DNA from: Bacteroidaceae bacterium | GTDB taxonomy: Bacteria > Bacteroidota > Bacteroidia > Bacteroidales > Bacteroidaceae | Direction: 5' to 3' | Assembly: GCA_017483765.1 (NCBI GenBank) | Contig: JAFUVE010000081.1 | Coordinates: forward strand, 1-52,647 | Length of the DNA: 52,647 bases | Part shown: piece after piece, positions 1-8,348 of the stretch | How positions within the stretch are numbered: position 1 is the first letter of the stretch | Layout: each line of letters opens with the position of its first letter | The notes under the pieces: model-generated | What the model was told of the DNA's origin: nothing | Seen by the model: only the letters and a program-made list of their open reading frames with translations | The model's database searches: none | Translations under genes and position numbers: made by a program

Positions 1-222
1 CCGATGTGTCTGGCATCCATCTACTGGGCACGTATCGGACATATCTACTACGGGAACACCCGACGGGACGCCGGCGACATCAACTTCGCCGACGACTTCA
101 TCTACGACGAGCTGTCGAAGCCCATGGAAGAGCGCGCCATCCCTATCACGCCGCTCTTGCGCGACGAGGCCATCCACACCTTCCAGGCCTGGACAGCCAA
201 GGAAGACAAGACGGAGTATTGA
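1..222 (+). CDS. guaD: Guanine deaminase, C-terminal part (gene truncated by window edge)
   Basis: This is a partial gene: the frame is open from base 1 and ends at TGA 220-222. The visible 73 residues start with PMCLASIYWARI, which fits the second half of the zinc-binding PCxxC motif of the cytidine/deoxycytidylate deaminase fold. The later stretches (DAGDINFADDFIYDEL, PMEERAIPI, and a C-terminus FQAW...TEY) fit bacterial guanine deaminase better than the tRNA adenosine deaminase TadA, whose tail differs. Guanine deaminase converts guanine to xanthine in purine salvage and catabolism. The N-terminal half, with the catalytic His-Ala-Glu motif, lies outside the window. The gene converges with manA on the hairpin at 252-289. 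The family call is fairly secure; the exact substrate is inferred. Confidence 0.82.
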   Translation, partial: PMCLASIYWARIGHIYYGNTRRDAGDINFADDFIYDELSKPMEERAIPITPLLRDEAIHTFQAWTAKEDKTEY

Positions 223-251
223 CCTCCTGCGCTTGAGATGAACATTTATAG

Positions 252-289
252 AAAACGCCCCTCAGGAAACGTTTCCAGAGGGGCGTTTT
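252..289. terminator. Bidirectional hairpin terminator between guaD and manA
   Basis: A perfect 12-bp inverted repeat (AAAACGCCCCTC at 252-263, GAGGGGCGTTTT at 278-289) closes a 14-nt loop. The ends are A-rich on the left and T-rich on the right, so it can act as an intrinsic terminator for both converging genes. Confidence 0.85.
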
Positions 290-317
290 GTTGTAATATT
301 CAGCAGCGGAAGTATAC

Positions 318-1292
318 TTACATGGTGGCAGTGAGGAAGGTGGCGTTGCCGAAGATGTAGAGGATGTTCTCGCATGCCGGCACGAGTATGGTCTCGCCCT
401 GCCTGATATGGATGCCGTTGATGTTGGCTTCCCCCCAGAGGCACATGACGACGACGAAGGAGTCGCACTTGAAGTCAATCTGCTGCGCCACCTGCACGAC
501 GACTCGGTGCACGACGAAATAGGGGCAGTTGATGAGCTGCGACGTCGGCTTGGTGGAGTCGTAGCTGCTGCGGTACTCAGGCCATACGCGGTAGTCGATG
601 GCGTCCTTAGCCTGCTGCACGTGGAGTTCGCGTGGATTTCCGTGTGCGTCTTTTCGTCCGAAGTCATAGACACGGTAGGTGATGTCGCTCGTCTGCTGGA
701 TTTCGGCGAGGAAATTGCCGGCTCCGATGGCGTGGAGCCGTCCGGCAGGTAGGAAGAAGAGGTCGCCGTCGTGCGACTCATGGGTGGCGATGACGTCCTG
801 CATGGGGTTCTCGCCTTCTTTGGTCTCAGCCGTGACCAGTCGCTCATAGTCTTCAGGGGAGATGGACTTTCGCATTCCGGCATAGATTTTTGCTCCGATG
901 TCTGCCTTGATGATATACCACATCTCCGTCTTTCCGGCGCATCCGTGGCGCTCCATGGCCAGACGGTCGTCGGGATGCACCTGCACGGAGAGGTCCTGTC
1001 GCGAGTCGATGAACTTGATGAGCAGCGGAAAGGTTCCGCCGAAGCGCTTGTAGACTTTCTCGCCCACGAGCAGTCCTTTGTATTTGTCAATCAGCTGCGG
1101 AAGCGTGAGCCCCACGTCCACGTCGTCGACCAGTCCGCGCTCCACGGCCACGCTCTCATGGCCTGGCACGCCGCTGATTTCCCAGCTCTCGCCGATATTG
1201 GGCTGAGCCGTGTATATTCCTTTGAACGGGGCAATCTGATAGCCGCCCCAGAGTGTAGTTTTCAGATAAGGTGCAAATTTGTAAGGTTTCAT
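318..1292 (-). CDS. manA: Class I mannose-6-phosphate isomerase
   Basis: 324 residues. It interconverts mannose 6-phosphate and fructose 6-phosphate in the cytoplasm, feeding mannose catabolism or GDP-sugar synthesis. The cupin-type zinc isomerase signature is visible: QVHPDD at about 104-109, GKTEMWYI at about 120-127, PAGRLHAIG at about 182-190, and a conserved TSDITYRVYDFGR stretch near 201-213. The length fits the short class I enzymes of Bacteroidetes and Firmicutes. The start at 1292 (MKPYKF...) is chosen over an in-frame ATG at 1379 because the extra 29 residues would translate the 12-bp repeat array and because a promoter -7 box lies at 1377-1384, making 1379 upstream of the expected transcript start. 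It has its own promoter and ends at the terminator shared with guaD. Confidence 0.93.
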   Translation of the reverse strand: MKPYKFAPYLKTTLWGGYQIAPFKGIYTAQPNIGESWEISGVPGHESVAVERGLVDDVDVGLTLPQLIDKYKGLLVGEKVYKRFGGTFPLLIKFIDSRQDLSVQVHPDDRLAMERHGCAGKTEMWYIIKADIGAKIYAGMRKSISPEDYERLVTAETKEGENPMQDVIATHESHDGDLFFLPAGRLHAIGAGNFLAEIQQTSDITYRVYDFGRKDAHGNPRELHVQQAKDAIDYRVWPEYRSSYDSTKPTSQLINCPYFVVHRVVVQVAQQIDFKCDSFVVVMCLWGEANINGIHIRQGETILVPACENILYIFGNATFLTATM

Positions 1293-1317
1293 CTTTTTTA
1301 AAGAGGGAGTAGAATTG

Positions 1318-1365
1318 GAAGTTAAAGAGGAAGTTAAAGAGGAAGTTAAAGGGTGAGTTAAAGAG
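1318..1365. repeat. 12-bp tandem array in the manA leader (4 units)
   Basis: Four contiguous 12-mers of the type GAAGTTAAAGAG (plus strand), the last two each with a few substitutions. The array fills the presumed 5' untranslated leader of manA, between the promoter -7 box (1377-1384) and the start codon (1292). Confidence 0.85.
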
Positions 1366-1376
1366 GAATTGCCTTG

Positions 1377-1384
1377 CAAATTTA
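1377..1384 (-). promoter_or_regulatory. manA promoter -7 element
   Basis: On the minus strand this reads TAAATTTG, a match to the Bacteroidetes -7 consensus TAnnTTTG, followed by C. No clear TTG box is seen 19-20 nt upstream. Confidence 0.55.
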
Positions 1385-1457
1385 CAAATTTTTCTGTTAT
1401 GTACCGAATGAAAAAGCTAAAATGGCATCAAAGTGCAAAAAACGGATAAAATAATGT

Positions 1458-2819
1458 TTAAAGGGCATAAGCATTTTCCTTGAGGATGTCCATCAGCTGA
1501 CCCACATAATAAAAAGGCACATTAATCAGCCTATAAGGCTTGCAGTCAGGTGCAGGGGTCCTGGCATCCTGCACAAAGAACTCTCCGCTCCAGCATCTTA
1601 CTGCCGTGACAAATTTACTGGAAAGATTCACGAAACTGTGCAATGACTTCAGATGTGAATTGGTTCCCGCCTTCACCTCCACCGGCACAATGCCCGAACC
1701 GAACTGCAGGACAAAGTCAATCTCTGCCTTAGTTCCTTTTTTGTCACGCACCCAGTAATGTTGCTTTTCTTTATAGTCCGCGTCGAGCAGTACTCTTAAT
1801 TCTTGAGCCACAATCTGCTCCGCCGCCCTCCCCCTCCACGTGTCGAGCAGGTCTGCGTTTTGCAAATATTCCAGCTGTATGCCTGCCACAAAATTGGTGA
1901 TGCCACTGTCGAGCATAATCAGTTTTGGGGACCTTGTGAGGGAAGGAATAGCGGGAGCGTCGGTTGACGTAACCGGGTAGTCAAGCGAGAGGATATTAGC
2001 CTTTTCCAGACATTCCATCGCCTCATGCACCTGCGTGCTGCTGTAGTTGCTTCCCCCGAATCGGGCAAACGACACACACTCTGCTGCAGAGAGCCATGCC
2101 GTGGTGAGGATATGCCTTATAACCCTGACCTGCTCCTGATTCTTCGCATAGCGTTCCACATCCTCATTATATCCTTTCAGCAATGAATTGAAGAGAGGCG
2201 ACGCACGTTGTACATCATGGAATCTGGCGTATTCCGCCACCACCTCGGGCATTCCCCCGACGAGCGCATAGGTATTGAACAGCTTCAAGAGCCTTTCATG
2301 CATAAGAGAGCTGACCTGCCGGTTGCGAAGGACATCCGCCCAGCTTTTGCCTTCCATGGCGTTGACAAATTCAACAAAACTGAAGGGACGTAGATTCAGG
2401 TACTCAACCCTCCCCACCGGAAAAGACACATGTTTTTCCAGCAGGCTCTGCAGCCTGCTTCCCGCCGCGATGACATAGAGCCAGGGCATCGACTCATAGA
2501 AATATCTCAAAAGAGCTACAGCACGTGGTTCTTCCTGAATCTCATCGATGAAGAGCAGCATCCGTTTCTTCGGATCAGACACGACATGGCTTCTCATACA
2601 CAGAAACTGCCATATATCTTTCACATTGTCAGTTCTCTGAAATATATCCGCATCATCAGACAGTTCCAGGTTCACCTCAATATATATGTCAAATTCAGTT
2701 GCGAACGCTCTAACCAACGTACTCTTTCCCACTTGGCGCGCGCCTCTGATCACTAAAGGTTTATGGTTGTCTTTTTTGCCCCAGTCACGAAGCTGTTTTA
2801 TCAAATCTCTCTCGAACAT
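1458..2819 (-). CDS. AAA_14/DUF4143 family ATP-binding protein
   Basis: 453 residues. The Walker A loop is GARQVGKST at about 26-34 and the Walker B region is LLFIDEIQ at about 88-95, the arrangement of the AAA_14 domain. The C-terminal half matches the DUF4143 layout. It contains AEIDFVLQFGSGIVPVEVKAG at roughly 367-387, which resembles the D...ExK core of PD-(D/E)XK nucleases. Such proteins are common and poorly characterised in Bacteroidales and archaea; no biological role is established here. The last residues (YRLINVPFYYVGQLMDIL) recur in a relic at 38347-38424. An array of 33-bp repeats sits directly upstream, with a promoter-like TAATTTTG between array and gene. The family assignment is confident, the function unknown. 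Confidence 0.9.
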   Translation of the reverse strand: MFERDLIKQLRDWGKKDNHKPLVIRGARQVGKSTLVRAFATEFDIYIEVNLELSDDADIFQRTDNVKDIWQFLCMRSHVVSDPKKRMLLFIDEIQEEPRAVALLRYFYESMPWLYVIAAGSRLQSLLEKHVSFPVGRVEYLNLRPFSFVEFVNAMEGKSWADVLRNRQVSSLMHERLLKLFNTYALVGGMPEVVAEYARFHDVQRASPLFNSLLKGYNEDVERYAKNQEQVRVIRHILTTAWLSAAECVSFARFGGSNYSSTQVHEAMECLEKANILSLDYPVTSTDAPAIPSLTRSPKLIMLDSGITNFVAGIQLEYLQNADLLDTWRGRAAEQIVAQELRVLLDADYKEKQHYWVRDKKGTKAEIDFVLQFGSGIVPVEVKAGTNSHLKSLHSFVNLSSKFVTAVRCWSGEFFVQDARTPAPDCKPYRLINVPFYYVGQLMDILKENAYAL

Positions 2820-2844
2820 TATTTAAAGTTTTGGTTTCCAATTG

Positions 2845-2852
2845 CAAAATTA
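2845..2852 (-). promoter_or_regulatory. -7 element of the DUF4143 ATPase gene
   Basis: The minus strand reads TAATTTTG, matching TAnnTTTG, 26 nt upstream of the start codon. The nearest TTG upstream lies inside the first repeat unit with a spacing of about 22 nt, slightly longer than usual. Confidence 0.5.
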
Positions 2853-2860
2853 CAAAAAAT

Positions 2861-3042
2861 TTCTAAAACATAACCAACTTTGCATTGAATTTCTTCTAAA
2901 ACATAACCAACTTTGCATTGAATTTCTTCTAAAACATAACCAACTTTGCATTGAATTTCTTCTAAAATATAACCAACACTGTCAAAAACTCTTCTAAAAC
3001 ATAACCAACTTTGCATAAATTTTCTTCTAAAACATAACCAGT
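2861..3042. repeat. 33-bp tandem repeat array upstream of the DUF4143 ATPase
   Basis: Six units start at about 2861, 2894, 2927, 2960, 2992 and 3025, a period of 33 bp with one 32-bp step. Each unit carries TTCTAAAACATAACCAAC (plus strand). Units 1-3 are nearly identical in full; unit 4 diverges at its end and unit 6 is partial. There are no unique spacers, so it is not a CRISPR array. It occupies the DNA just upstream of the gene's promoter, where operator sites would be. Confidence 0.9.
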
Positions 3043-3055
3043 ATGACAGAAAAAA

Positions 3056-3120
3056 TGCGTCTTGGCCGTGCTTCGCCGGCCGGTTGTGCGGGCGAGACGC
3101 CCACTATCCCAGCCAAGACC
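3056..3120. repeat. Dispersed element with two hairpins inside an outer stem (copy 1)
   Basis: The outer arms GTCTTGGC (about 3059-3066) and GCCAAGAC (about 3112-3119) are complementary. Inside are two small hairpins: GGCCG/CGGCC (3064-3081) and GGGCG-AGA-CGCCC (3090-3102). The same sequence recurs at 4272-4327, and diverged copies occur at 11192-11209 and 44158-44196. Confidence 0.75.
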
Positions 3121-3200
3121 AATTCATCAGCTGCAGTAAATACACTATTCACTTCGTAGAATCTTGTCACGATTACCTTCGGTGAATCTCCTACGCCTCA

Positions 3201-3277
3201 ACAATGCTCAAGCAAGCTTGACATTGTATTCGGCTCAATCGGAGATTTCGGCAAAGTTCAAACAAGTTTGACTTTGC
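3201..3277. repeat. Two copies of a 27-nt imperfect palindrome
   Basis: Copy 1 (3201-3227) pairs ACAATG with CATTGT and TCAAGC with GCTTGA around an AA loop, with one bulged base. Copy 2 (3251-3277) pairs GCAAAG with CTTTGC and TCAAAC with GTTTGA in the same layout, followed by ACTCGCTGCTCC. Related copies are at 16520-16546 and 16709-16735. Confidence 0.75.
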
Positions 3278-3309
3278 ACTCGCTGCTCCAAGATTTCACT
3301 ATTCACTAT

Positions 3310-4224
3310 TCACTTAAGCTCTTTTTTCATCAGAAACCGCAGTTGCTGCTCCAGCATCTCGAGTTTGGCCATGTGGAAACCGGCCTGCCGGGCAATGGCT
3401 ATGGGGCGGGAATAGATATACTCTATCTCCATCGGCCGATGGAAGTCAAAGTCCAGCTTCATGCTGGGCGAATAAGGCGTCATGACACGCGTCATCGCCA
3501 TCATCTTCTCCACGAAGGGCTCATCCACATGAGGGACGCCAAGTGCACGGGCAGCCCCCACCACCTCCATCATCATATCGCGCACGAGGCGCTCGGTGGC
3601 AGGATTGGCCAGGAGCTGGTCGGTCTGCGTGTCGAGGGTGACGGTCAATCCGTTGAATGGCATGTTCCACACTGCCTTCTTCCAGCGCGCCTCGTGGTAT
3701 TCCACATTCGCCGCCTCGATACCGGCAGCGTGGAGGTCGTCCAGCACGGCATCGACACGACGCGGATCCGGACAAGAGAAGTTCCCGATGTTGATGCTGC
3801 CGTAGCATTGGTGGTTGACATGTCCCGGCCCAGCCTTGGCAGAGCAGATGAAAGCCAGCCCTGCCGCCAACGCGACATCTGGAAACCACTGCTGCACGTC
3901 CTGCTCCACGCCTACCCCGTTCTGGATAAGCACGACGAGGGTGTCGTCCTTCAGCAGCGGCGGCAGCAGCTCTTTCAGCAACTGCTCATTGACGGTCTTG
4001 AGGGCGACCAGCACAACGTCGCACTGAGGCATGTCGGCGGCCCTTTCGTAGGCGTTGACATGGGGCAACAGGAAATCGCCGTCACAGGAGTCCACTCTCA
4101 ACCCATGCTCCAGCACATATTCGTAATCACTATGGAAAAGGAAATGCACGTCTTTCCCAATTCTCGCCAGTTTACCACCATAGTAGCCGCCAACGCCGCC
4201 AACACCGATAACTGCATATCTCAT
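3310..4224 (-). CDS. panE: Ketopantoate reductase family (2-dehydropantoate 2-reductase)
   Basis: 304 residues. The family reduces ketopantoate to pantoate with NADPH in pantothenate and CoA synthesis. The N-terminal Rossmann motif is VIGVGGVGGYYGG (5-17), QNGVGVE lies at 101-107, and WKKAVWNMPFN (181-191) carries the expected catalytic lysine of the ApbA/PanE C-terminal domain. The start at 4224 places the glycine-rich loop at the very N-terminus, as usual; an ATG five codons upstream is possible. It stands alone, flanked by dispersed repeats. Many Bacteroidetes carry several ApbA/PanE paralogs, so the pantothenate role is likely rather than certain. Confidence 0.85.
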   Translation of the reverse strand: MRYAVIGVGGVGGYYGGKLARIGKDVHFLFHSDYEYVLEHGLRVDSCDGDFLLPHVNAYERAADMPQCDVVLVALKTVNEQLLKELLPPLLKDDTLVVLIQNGVGVEQDVQQWFPDVALAAGLAFICSAKAGPGHVNHQCYGSINIGNFSCPDPRRVDAVLDDLHAAGIEAANVEYHEARWKKAVWNMPFNGLTVTLDTQTDQLLANPATERLVRDMMMEVVGAARALGVPHVDEPFVEKMMAMTRVMTPYSPSMKLDFDFHRPMEIEYIYSRPIAIARQAGFHMAKLEMLEQQLRFLMKKELK

Positions 4225-4271
4225 AACTTCTAAATTCAAACGATAATAATTCTAATTTTTTTTAATTGTTA

Positions 4272-4327
4272 GGCCGTGCTTCGCCGGCCAGTTGTGCGGG
4301 CGAGACGCCCACTATCCCAGCCAAGAC
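4272..4327. repeat. Dispersed two-hairpin element (copy 2)
   Basis: It is almost identical to 3064-3119 over the two hairpins and the right outer arm GCCAAGACC, but the left outer arm is lost. It abuts the truncation point of the ATPase relic at 4344-4391. Confidence 0.75.
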
Positions 4328-4343
4328 CAATGGAATGGATTAT

Positions 4344-4391
4344 CTATTCAAAACTCTGAATTCCAACGGGATATTTTCTTATTCCTGCCAT
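4344..4391 (-). pseudogene. Relic: first 15 codons of an AAA/PD-(D/E)XK gene
   Basis: On the minus strand an ATG at 4391 begins MAGIRKYPVGIQSFE followed by TAG. This matches the start of the two intact paralogs in the window (MAGKRKYPAGVQSFEE and MAGMRKYPAGVQSFEE). The upstream DNA also matches theirs: CCATAA, then CTGCGAA-ATACAAAAA (plus strand), then a run rich in TGAATGATAAAAT. The rest of the gene is absent. The dispersed element at 4272-4327 lies next to the break. Confidence 0.85.
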
Positions 4392-4531
4392 AAGTCGCAC
4401 ATTTTTCTGCGAATATACAAAAAATGCAGTGAATGATAAAATTTTTTCCACAATTTTCGCGGATTTAAAAAACGACTTTTCACCCATTGACACACAAAAT
4501 GATTGTGTCTCAAATTTTTGTCCCTTAAAAT

Positions 4532-4562
4532 TTTGTTGTATAGTATTTTTTACATAAATTTG
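4532..4562 (+). promoter_or_regulatory. Promoter of the 1249-aa secreted protein gene
   Basis: TTTG at 4532-4535, a 19-nt spacer, then TAAATTTG at 4555-4562 form a full Bacteroidetes promoter match. The start codon follows 36 nt later at 4599. Confidence 0.8.
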
Positions 4563-4598
4563 TAGAAAGATATCAAACCTATAAAAAAATTAACGACT

Positions 4599-7500
4599 AT
4601 GGATACAATTTACAAACCCCAAAACAGACGTCGGACAATACATTTGTTTGCGTTACTGTCCTTGTTGCTCAGTCCACAGACCGTAATGTCACAAAGCATA
4701 GAGCTGGCCTATCCCATCGAAATCCAGGGAGAGTGCCGAGCCAGCGAGTTGCAATCCGACTGTAGGATCAAGCTGACCGGCAACGCCACCCTCATCGTGG
4801 ACAAGGACTACTACGTACGTGAGATCATCGCCTCCAGCAACCTCTACGACCTGACCATCAAGACTATGACGGTGGTCAACCAGCAATACCCTAAAGGGAA
4901 GACCTTCACACTGACCGTGGATCAAGACTATAAGAACACTCCAGCAGTGAAAGTGAGAAACCTGACCATCACCGGTGACGGCAACACCGTCATCACAGGC
5001 CGCGACATGGGCGTTCAGCTGAATCAAAACGGCAAACTGACCTGCTCCCACACGAAAGCCAGTATCAGTTCGCGCAACGACGGATTCGCCATACAAGGCC
5101 TCCGTGGCAACAGCGTGCTGATTGAAAGAAGCACCGTCAACATCAGCTCCGAGAGATACGCCTTTGCCGGATATATGACGGATCTCTCCAGCACCCCAGA
5201 GCTGAAGTCATTCACCGTGAAAGAAGGAAGCGATGTGACGGTGAACGGCTCGATCGGACTGCTGTTCCCCACTTTGGTTAGCAGCAGCAGCTTCAGTCTT
5301 GGCGAGTTCAACGTGGAAGGAGGAACGGTAATCCTGAACAACCGTCAAGGCATGACCACCCTCTATGCCGACAAAGTGAACCTCACGGGCGGCAAAATCA
5401 CGGTGAACCAAGGCGGGAGCTTCAGTCTGCACGATTTAGACTCCGGCATCAACGCATTCGAACTCAACGTAAGCAACTGCGAGCTGAACGTGAACACCAA
5501 CTGGCACGGAATCATCGCGTACTCTTTCAACATCGACAACGCAAAGGTGAACGTTCACGCCGGCACGAAGTCGGAAGCCATACGTGTCCGCAACAACATC
5601 AAGATCCTGGGAGCACAGACGGAGGTCACGGCAGAGGGCTACACATGCGGAATCAGCGCGGAGAATATCGACATCCAATGCAAAAAACTCTACGCCTCCG
5701 CAAAGAATAAAGGATCGCTTGGACTTTATGCCCGCAACAAACTCAATATCGACCTGCTTGACGCGAACAGTTGTTATCAAATAGCAAGCGCCAACATGAA
5801 CCCCTGCCATGCAGAGGGCGGCATCTTCATGAAGAAGCCGTGCGACATCAGCGTGAACAGCGCCGAGGCCATCTACCATGAAGGCGAAAAAGAGTTCGAG
5901 CGCACGATGGTGATCGGATACGGCAATGTGCTCACGATGATGGCTCCACAGGCATGGAAAGCGTTCAGCATACCGGTACAAACAGAAGTGGTCTATGTGG
6001 GCGACACCCGGAAAATCAGCCTCGGCAGTGCGAAGGACAAGATCACGTGGGAGAATCCCTCCATCAATTTCGCATTATGCCGGGGTACCACCATCGACGA
6101 CGGCGTCCTCTATACCAGATACGACGGAATCAGCCCGACTTGGCAGCAGGACTACACATTCCAGTCCGGAGACGCTGGCTACACCTACTTTGGAATGTTC
6201 TCCGTCGACCCCTGTCTGAGCTGGGCCTACACCGGCTGGGCCTACGAAGTGAGGAAACGCGAGAACACGTTGGCTCCGTTGGCCCCCAGTCTCGCTTACA
6301 GATCCGGCAGCCTGTATATAGACAACCCCCACCACACCACCACGGAGGTGAACGGAAAAAGCGTGGAGCTGCGGCAGGAATATCTGATGTTCACGTCGCT
6401 CCAGGATGCCTCGAAGTTCACGGAAGCTGACTGGGCCAACGCAAAAACCCCGGAACAATTCAGCTCCGCGTTCAAGATGGCCTCAGTCAGCAGCGGGCAA
6501 CACTTGTATGTCTATACACGCTACAAGGCAAACGACTACTTCAATGCCGGGAAAGTGGTCGCTTACAAAAGTATCAGCACAGGTTCGGTCGGAACAGAGC
6601 TGACAGGCATCCAGCTGGAGGCCGTCGGAGTGAACAACACGATCCAATTCGACCAGAACGGTCCGCTCTTGGCCTACATCGTGCCCAAAAACACCATCGT
6701 CAGGGTGCGGGAGTATCCCGAGCCCGTGAATGCATCCGACTTCGTAGGCGCCAGCGGCGCATTCTGGGTGCTGGCTCAGGATGGGATAAAAACTTTATAC
6801 GAAGACGAGTCACTGACGAAGGAAATTGTGAAAGACGACTCTCATTTCTACAAGGAGGTCTATTTCAAGGCCGAGAATGTGACCACCAAGTGGAACGACA
6901 CATACAGAGTGAGTGTGACAGACAAAGATTATACGACGGTCTATTTCGTCGTGACGGAAGATGCGAGCACCGTTCCCTTGATCGCCATTATCAGTCCGAC
7001 AATGATACACGTCAAAGCGGGTGAAATCAAGGAAGTGCCACTCGACATCTTCCCTGCCTCCACCACCCAGGAACTGAGCGTCAGCCAGCTGTCCTCTGTG
7101 AATGTCGCATGGGATGATCAGGGTCCGTCGCCCCAGTTCACCTACAACACCGAGAAGAAAAGCGTCACCATCGACTGCACGCAGGTGAAACCGGGATATG
7201 CAGCCCAAGTTGTGTGCAATTCCGTAGACAGGTTCTACGTCTATGTGGAAGCCCCGGAGCAGGACGGGCTTGACGTAACCCCCCGGCAGGCATCGATAGA
7301 CCCGTCTGACGGCAGTATTCAACTCACCGCCAGCACAACACCCTCCACCGCCGGAACAGTGGAGTGGAACTATAGTGGTGCAGGATATACTGTAAGTCCC
7401 GTATTCACCTCCTCCTCAGCCACAGGCATCAGCTGGAAATCCAGCGACACCGGCATCGCCACAGTCGACGGGAACGGTCTTGTCACCCTGACTGACAATC

Positions 7501-8348
7501 CTGACATAGTTGGCAAGAAAGTCACCATCACCGCCACATGCAACGGCTTCACCGCTTCGAGCACGCTGACCGTGGAAGGACAGAAGTACGACCTGTGGGT
7601 AGGGGGCATCCAGGTGACCACCGTTAACCAGAATGACATTCTCGGCGACGGAACGGCATCGTTCGCAGGCAACACACTGACACTCAACAATGCGACAATC
7701 AATGCCGCCGGTGCTGCCCTGGCCATCCAAAGCACCCTGCCGGAACTGAACATAGAACTTCACGGCAACAACACACTCACCAGCCAGAACACCATCGCGG
7801 CCGTGGCGCTGGACAACGCCACCATCTCCGGAGACGGAACCCTCACAGTGGAAGTGCCTCAAAGTTCAGCAGCAATATGGGTGGGCAACTGCACACTCAC
7901 AGAATCTGTCACCGTCAAGGCAAGAGGACAGGCTGCGGGCATCTTCTCCATAGCTGGAACTATCGCCGTCAACAGCCCCGAGGCAACGCTTCATTCTTGG
8001 GGAGGCACTTATAGTCTGGCCGCGTTGAATATTGTGGGTGAGGTGGTTGAGCCCGACGGCGCCATTATCACAGTCACAGAGGGCGAGGATGGTTCCAGCA
8101 GCGTTGTGACCGATGCCTCCGGCGTTCCTGTCGCCAGCCAGTGGGTGGTGGTCAGAGGCTCCGAAGGCGTAGACGGCCACTTGAAAGGGGACGTGAACGA
8201 GGACGGAAAAGTGGACATCTCCGACATCGTGGCGGTGATCAACCAGATAGCCGGCACCGCCACCTACCGCTATGCCGACGTGAACGAGGACACGAAAGTG
8301 GACATCTCCGACATCGTCGCCATCATCAACATCATCGCAGAACAGTAA
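4599..8348 (+). CDS. Large secreted protein with Ig-like region and dockerin-like C-terminus
   Basis: 1249 residues with an N-terminal signal peptide (basic start, hydrophobic stretch at about 15-30). The first half is rich in beta-strand and Asn/Thr (NVNGSIGLL, LTGGKITVNQGG), suggesting a beta-helix-like fold. Around 890-985 there is an Ig-like Big_2-type segment (WKSSDTGIATVDGNGLVT). This is followed by a stretch starting YDLWVGGIQVT that resembles the carbohydrate-binding DUF4353-type domains of Bacteroidales. The C-terminus has two calcium-loop repeats, GDVNEDGKVDISDIVAVIN and ADVNEDTKVDISDIVAIIN, a dockerin-like pair. No enzyme motif was recognised. It is probably exported and cell-surface or extracellular. 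It has its own strong promoter and is followed by a repeat-rich gap. Confidence 0.8.
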   Translation: MDTIYKPQNRRRTIHLFALLSLLLSPQTVMSQSIELAYPIEIQGECRASELQSDCRIKLTGNATLIVDKDYYVREIIASSNLYDLTIKTMTVVNQQYPKGKTFTLTVDQDYKNTPAVKVRNLTITGDGNTVITGRDMGVQLNQNGKLTCSHTKASISSRNDGFAIQGLRGNSVLIERSTVNISSERYAFAGYMTDLSSTPELKSFTVKEGSDVTVNGSIGLLFPTLVSSSSFSLGEFNVEGGTVILNNRQGMTTLYADKVNLTGGKITVNQGGSFSLHDLDSGINAFELNVSNCELNVNTNWHGIIAYSFNIDNAKVNVHAGTKSEAIRVRNNIKILGAQTEVTAEGYTCGISAENIDIQCKKLYASAKNKGSLGLYARNKLNIDLLDANSCYQIASANMNPCHAEGGIFMKKPCDISVNSAEAIYHEGEKEFERTMVIGYGNVLTMMAPQAWKAFSIPVQTEVVYVGDTRKISLGSAKDKITWENPSINFALCRGTTIDDGVLYTRYDGISPTWQQDYTFQSGDAGYTYFGMFSVDPCLSWAYTGWAYEVRKRENTLAPLAPSLAYRSGSLYIDNPHHTTTEVNGKSVELRQEYLMFTSLQDASKFTEADWANAKTPEQFSSAFKMASVSSGQHLYVYTRYKANDYFNAGKVVAYKSISTGSVGTELTGIQLEAVGVNNTIQFDQNGPLLAYIVPKNTIVRVREYPEPVNASDFVGASGAFWVLAQDGIKTLYEDESLTKEIVKDDSHFYKEVYFKAENVTTKWNDTYRVSVTDKDYTTVYFVVTEDASTVPLIAIISPTMIHVKAGEIKEVPLDIFPASTTQELSVSQLSSVNVAWDDQGPSPQFTYNTEKKSVTIDCTQVKPGYAAQVVCNSVDRFYVYVEAPEQDGLDVTPRQASIDPSDGSIQLTASTTPSTAGTVEWNYSGAGYTVSPVFTSSSATGISWKSSDTGIATVDGNGLVTLTDNPDIVGKKVTITATCNGFTASSTLTVEGQKYDLWVGGIQVTTVNQNDILGDGTASFAGNTLTLNNATINAAGAALAIQSTLPELNIELHGNNTLTSQNTIAAVALDNATISGDGTLTVEVPQSSAAIWVGNCTLTESVTVKARGQAAGIFSIAGTIAVNSPEATLHSWGGTYSLAALNIVGEVVEPDGAIITVTEGEDGSSSVVTDASGVPVASQWVVVRGSEGVDGHLKGDVNEDGKVDISDIVAVINQIAGTATYRYADVNEDTKVDISDIVAIINIIAEQ

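Noticed and set aside
2819-3016. Minus-strand frame encoding repeated VGYVLEEIQCK
   Set aside because: It is only the translation of the 33-bp repeat, which is a multiple of three; it lies upstream of the ATPase promoter.
2819-3042. Tandem repeats as a CRISPR array
   Set aside because: Units are directly contiguous with a 33-bp period and no unique spacers, and no cas genes are present. The same holds for 38440-38650.
3268-4233. 321-codon plus-strand frame opposite panE
   Set aside because: The minus strand carries the Rossmann and ketopantoate reductase motifs; the plus frame starts inside repeat DNA.
4240-4598. Riboswitch or T-box in the leader of the secreted-protein gene
   Set aside because: The leader after the promoter is only about 30 nt, and the upstream DNA is explained by a repeat and an ATPase relic.
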